Shown here in pieces: positions 42,827-44,400 of a DNA stretch of 44,400 bases. This stretch comes from a bacterium. Its GTDB lineage: Bacteria; Electryoneota; RPQS01. The notes under the pieces are model-generated. The model ran no database searches and had not been told where the DNA came from. It saw only the letters and a list, made by a program, of their open reading frames with translations. Both the position numbers and the translations under genes were made by a program. Positions within the stretch are counted from its first letter, which is position 1; every line of letters starts with the position of its first letter. The stretch spans positions 1 through 44,400 of the forward strand of contig JABWCQ010000021.1 of NCBI GenBank assembly GCA_013360195.1, given 5' to 3'.

Positions 42827-44400
42827 ATGCTTCGTCTCCTTCTCACACTCGTCTGCCTTGCTCATCTGACCTTTGCGCAGACCAAACCCGTTACTGTCGT
42901 CGAATCCGGAAGCAAGATTCCTATCGCCGGTGTGTGGGTACATGATGAAGCGCAGCTGATCGTTGAGCAAACCGACGAGTCGGGCGCATTTGACATCGGT
43001 CGATTCTCCAGTCAGCAGCAATTGATCTTCTTCCATCCTGAAGAGGTCATTGTCGAAGGTCACCGCTTTGGAAACGACCGCGCGCAAATCGCGCAGGCAA
43101 CATCGGAAGTGAGTGAAAAGCAGATTGAATTTCAGCAGCCCCGCACGACCGCAGAGGTGCTCGAAAGCGGCGGCGTGTTCGTACAGCGCAGTCAGTATGG
43201 CGGAGGCTCGCCGATGATTCGCGGATTTACCGCAAATCAGGTTCTGCTCGTTCTCGACGGAGTTCGCATGAACAATGCCATTTATCGCGCCGGTAATCTG
43301 CAGAACTCCATTCAGGTGGACGCGAACTCCCTCGGAACCGCGGACATCTTGTTCGGCCCTAATTCGGTGCAATACGGCAGTGATGCCATGGGCGGCGTCA
43401 TGGTCTTCAACACCTTGAATCCCCTTCCTTCTCTCTTGAAGACCGCCCGCGTGGATGCGAAGGCTTTCACCCGCTATGCCACTGCCAACAAAGAGCAATC
43501 CGTTGGCGCGACGATGAGTGTCGGGTTGAAGAAGTGGGCATTTCTCGGCAATTTCACATACAGCGACTTCGATGACCTTCGCGCTGGTGGCGTCTTGTCC
43601 GATGCCTATCCCGACTATGGTCGCCGTCGCGAGTATGTTGAGCGGCAAAACGGTGAAGATGTCATTGTTCGGAATGACAACTCAAGCATTCAGCGCTTCA
43701 CCGGATACACACAAGCAAATATGCTCGGGAAGATTCGTTACTGGCACACTCCGCAGCTCAACGCCACGTATGCGCTCATCTACACCACCAGCTCCAATAT
43801 TCCGCGCTATGACCGTCTCGAACAGTATCGGAACGGCGCGCTTCGTTACGCGGAGTGGTATTACGGTCCCCAGGAATTGCTGATGAATCGCTTGACTTTG
43901 AATTCCTCCTCCGGCGGAAGTCTCTATGATGAAGCTGAATTCACCGTTGCGCATCAGGATTATCAGGAGAGCAGGCATGACCGCACACGTGAAAATGACA
44001 GCCGTAACGACCGCACCGAGGACGTCTCAATTATCTCGCTGAATGCGGACATGAGCCGCACAGCAGGTGCGGGCAAACTCTTCTACGGAGTGGAAGCCGT
44101 CTTCAATGACGTCACTTCCACAGCTCACAGAACAAACATTGTCACAGGTGAAACTTCGCCGCTGTCCACGCGCTATCCCGACGGCGGCAGCAACACCTCC
44201 ACACTTGCTGCCTACGGCGGTTGGCGGGCGCCCGTTCATCCCAATGTGGTCATGACTGCCGGACTTCGTTATACGCAAAACACGCTGAAGTCGAAGTTTG
44301 TGGACAAAAGCTTCTATAACTTCCCGTTTGACGAAATCGAATACAACAGCGGTGCGCCCACCGCAAGCCTTGGCGCGGTATGTTCTGTATCGTCGTGGCA
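42827..44400 (+). CDS. TonB-dependent outer-membrane receptor, 5' part
   Basis: The gene is open to the right edge of the window (524 codons seen, no stop). The ATG at 42827 follows GGGGAG at 42813-42818 with 8 bases between. The signal peptide is MLRLLLTLVCLAHLTFA then QTK. Residues of about 20-75 form a short carboxypeptidase-like regulatory domain (IPIAGVWVHDEAQLIVEQ, TDESGAFDIGRFS). The plug domain follows (RTTAEVLESGGVFVQRSQ, GGGSPMIRGFTANQVLLVLD, GVRMNNAIYRAGNLQN, FGPNSVQYGSDAMGGVMVFN). Then outer-membrane beta-barrel strands begin. It imports a ligand such as a siderophore, cobalamin or glycan by TonB energy; the ligand is unknown. Confidence 0.93.
   Translation, partial: MLRLLLTLVCLAHLTFAQTKPVTVVESGSKIPIAGVWVHDEAQLIVEQTDESGAFDIGRFSSQQQLIFFHPEEVIVEGHRFGNDRAQIAQATSEVSEKQIEFQQPRTTAEVLESGGVFVQRSQYGGGSPMIRGFTANQVLLVLDGVRMNNAIYRAGNLQNSIQVDANSLGTADILFGPNSVQYGSDAMGGVMVFNTLNPLPSLLKTARVDAKAFTRYATANKEQSVGATMSVGLKKWAFLGNFTYSDFDDLRAGGVLSDAYPDYGRRREYVERQNGEDVIVRNDNSSIQRFTGYTQANMLGKIRYWHTPQLNATYALIYTTSSNIPRYDRLEQYRNGALRYAEWYYGPQELLMNRLTLNSSSGGSLYDEAEFTVAHQDYQESRHDRTRENDSRNDRTEDVSIISLNADMSRTAGAGKLFYGVEAVFNDVTSTAHRTNIVTGETSPLSTRYPDGGSNTSTLAAYGGWRAPVHPNVVMTAGLRYTQNTLKSKFVDKSFYNFPFDEIEYNSGAPTASLGAVCSVSSW

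Noticed and set aside
1-44400. tRNA, rRNA, insertion sequence or prophage
   Set aside because: No cloverleaf-like sequence, rRNA segment, transposase or phage gene was seen on reading the window; a covariance-model scan would be needed to exclude small RNAs.

Overview
The window looks like chromosomal DNA from a Gram-negative bacterium of the FCB superphylum or a neighbouring candidate phylum. The evidence is six secreted proteins ending in a type IX secretion (Por)-like C-terminal sorting module (xYPNPFN ... GVY ... K at the end), a TonB-dependent outer-membrane receptor, and many GGAG-type ribosome binding sites, which classical Bacteroidota mostly lack. The base composition is moderately GC-rich by eye. 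The phylum cannot be fixed from this window; Ignavibacteria, Calditrichota, Zixibacteria or KSB1-like lineages would all fit.

Layout. 1-1224: intergenic repeat, a small exported protein and a DUF374 lysophospholipid acyltransferase-like gene whose N-terminus is disturbed. 1372-7816 (+): a LeuT-like amino-acid symporter overlapping a 35-residue MetS-like subunit, an APC permease, a PHP-domain/GT4 glycosyltransferase fusion and a SAM methyltransferase. 8099-12214: a stand-alone receiver protein, a soluble transhydrogenase (minus strand), a type II/IV pseudopilin and a sorted exoprotein. 12264-18558 (-): an AddB-AddA-type helicase/nuclease pair, with addB upstream of addA. 18676-23104 (+): motA, motB, two paralogous HD-GYP-like proteins that have lost their metal ligands, and a small membrane protein between them. 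23179-29781 (-): two sorted exoproteins, TatD, an FG-GAP/ASPIC exoprotein and a cation/proton antiporter. 29785-35086 (-): a SpoIID-like protein, a SpoU methyltransferase, a peptidoglycan-binding membrane protein and a sodium:solute symporter. 35209-37860 (-): an organoarsenical-type operon (ArsP-like permease, ArsE-like thioredoxin, ArsF-like, ArsG-like) with a sigma70-like promoter whose -10 box lies inside a perfect inverted repeat. 38134-44400 (+): a class V aminotransferase, a Cys-rich exported protein, two related sorted proteins (the first with a broken sorting tail) and the start of a TonB-dependent receptor that runs off the right edge.

How the genes work together. The best candidate for an undescribed system is the stator operon: motAB are followed, with overlapping or short junctions, by two HD-GYP relatives in which HD has become RE and the HH pair is lost in both copies. 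This suggests a non-catalytic, possibly c-di-GMP-reading, module acting on the stator. The arsenical operon, the LeuT/MetS gene pair and the PHP-GT4 fusion are the other units of most interest. Many transcription units end in strong hairpin terminators shared between convergent genes.
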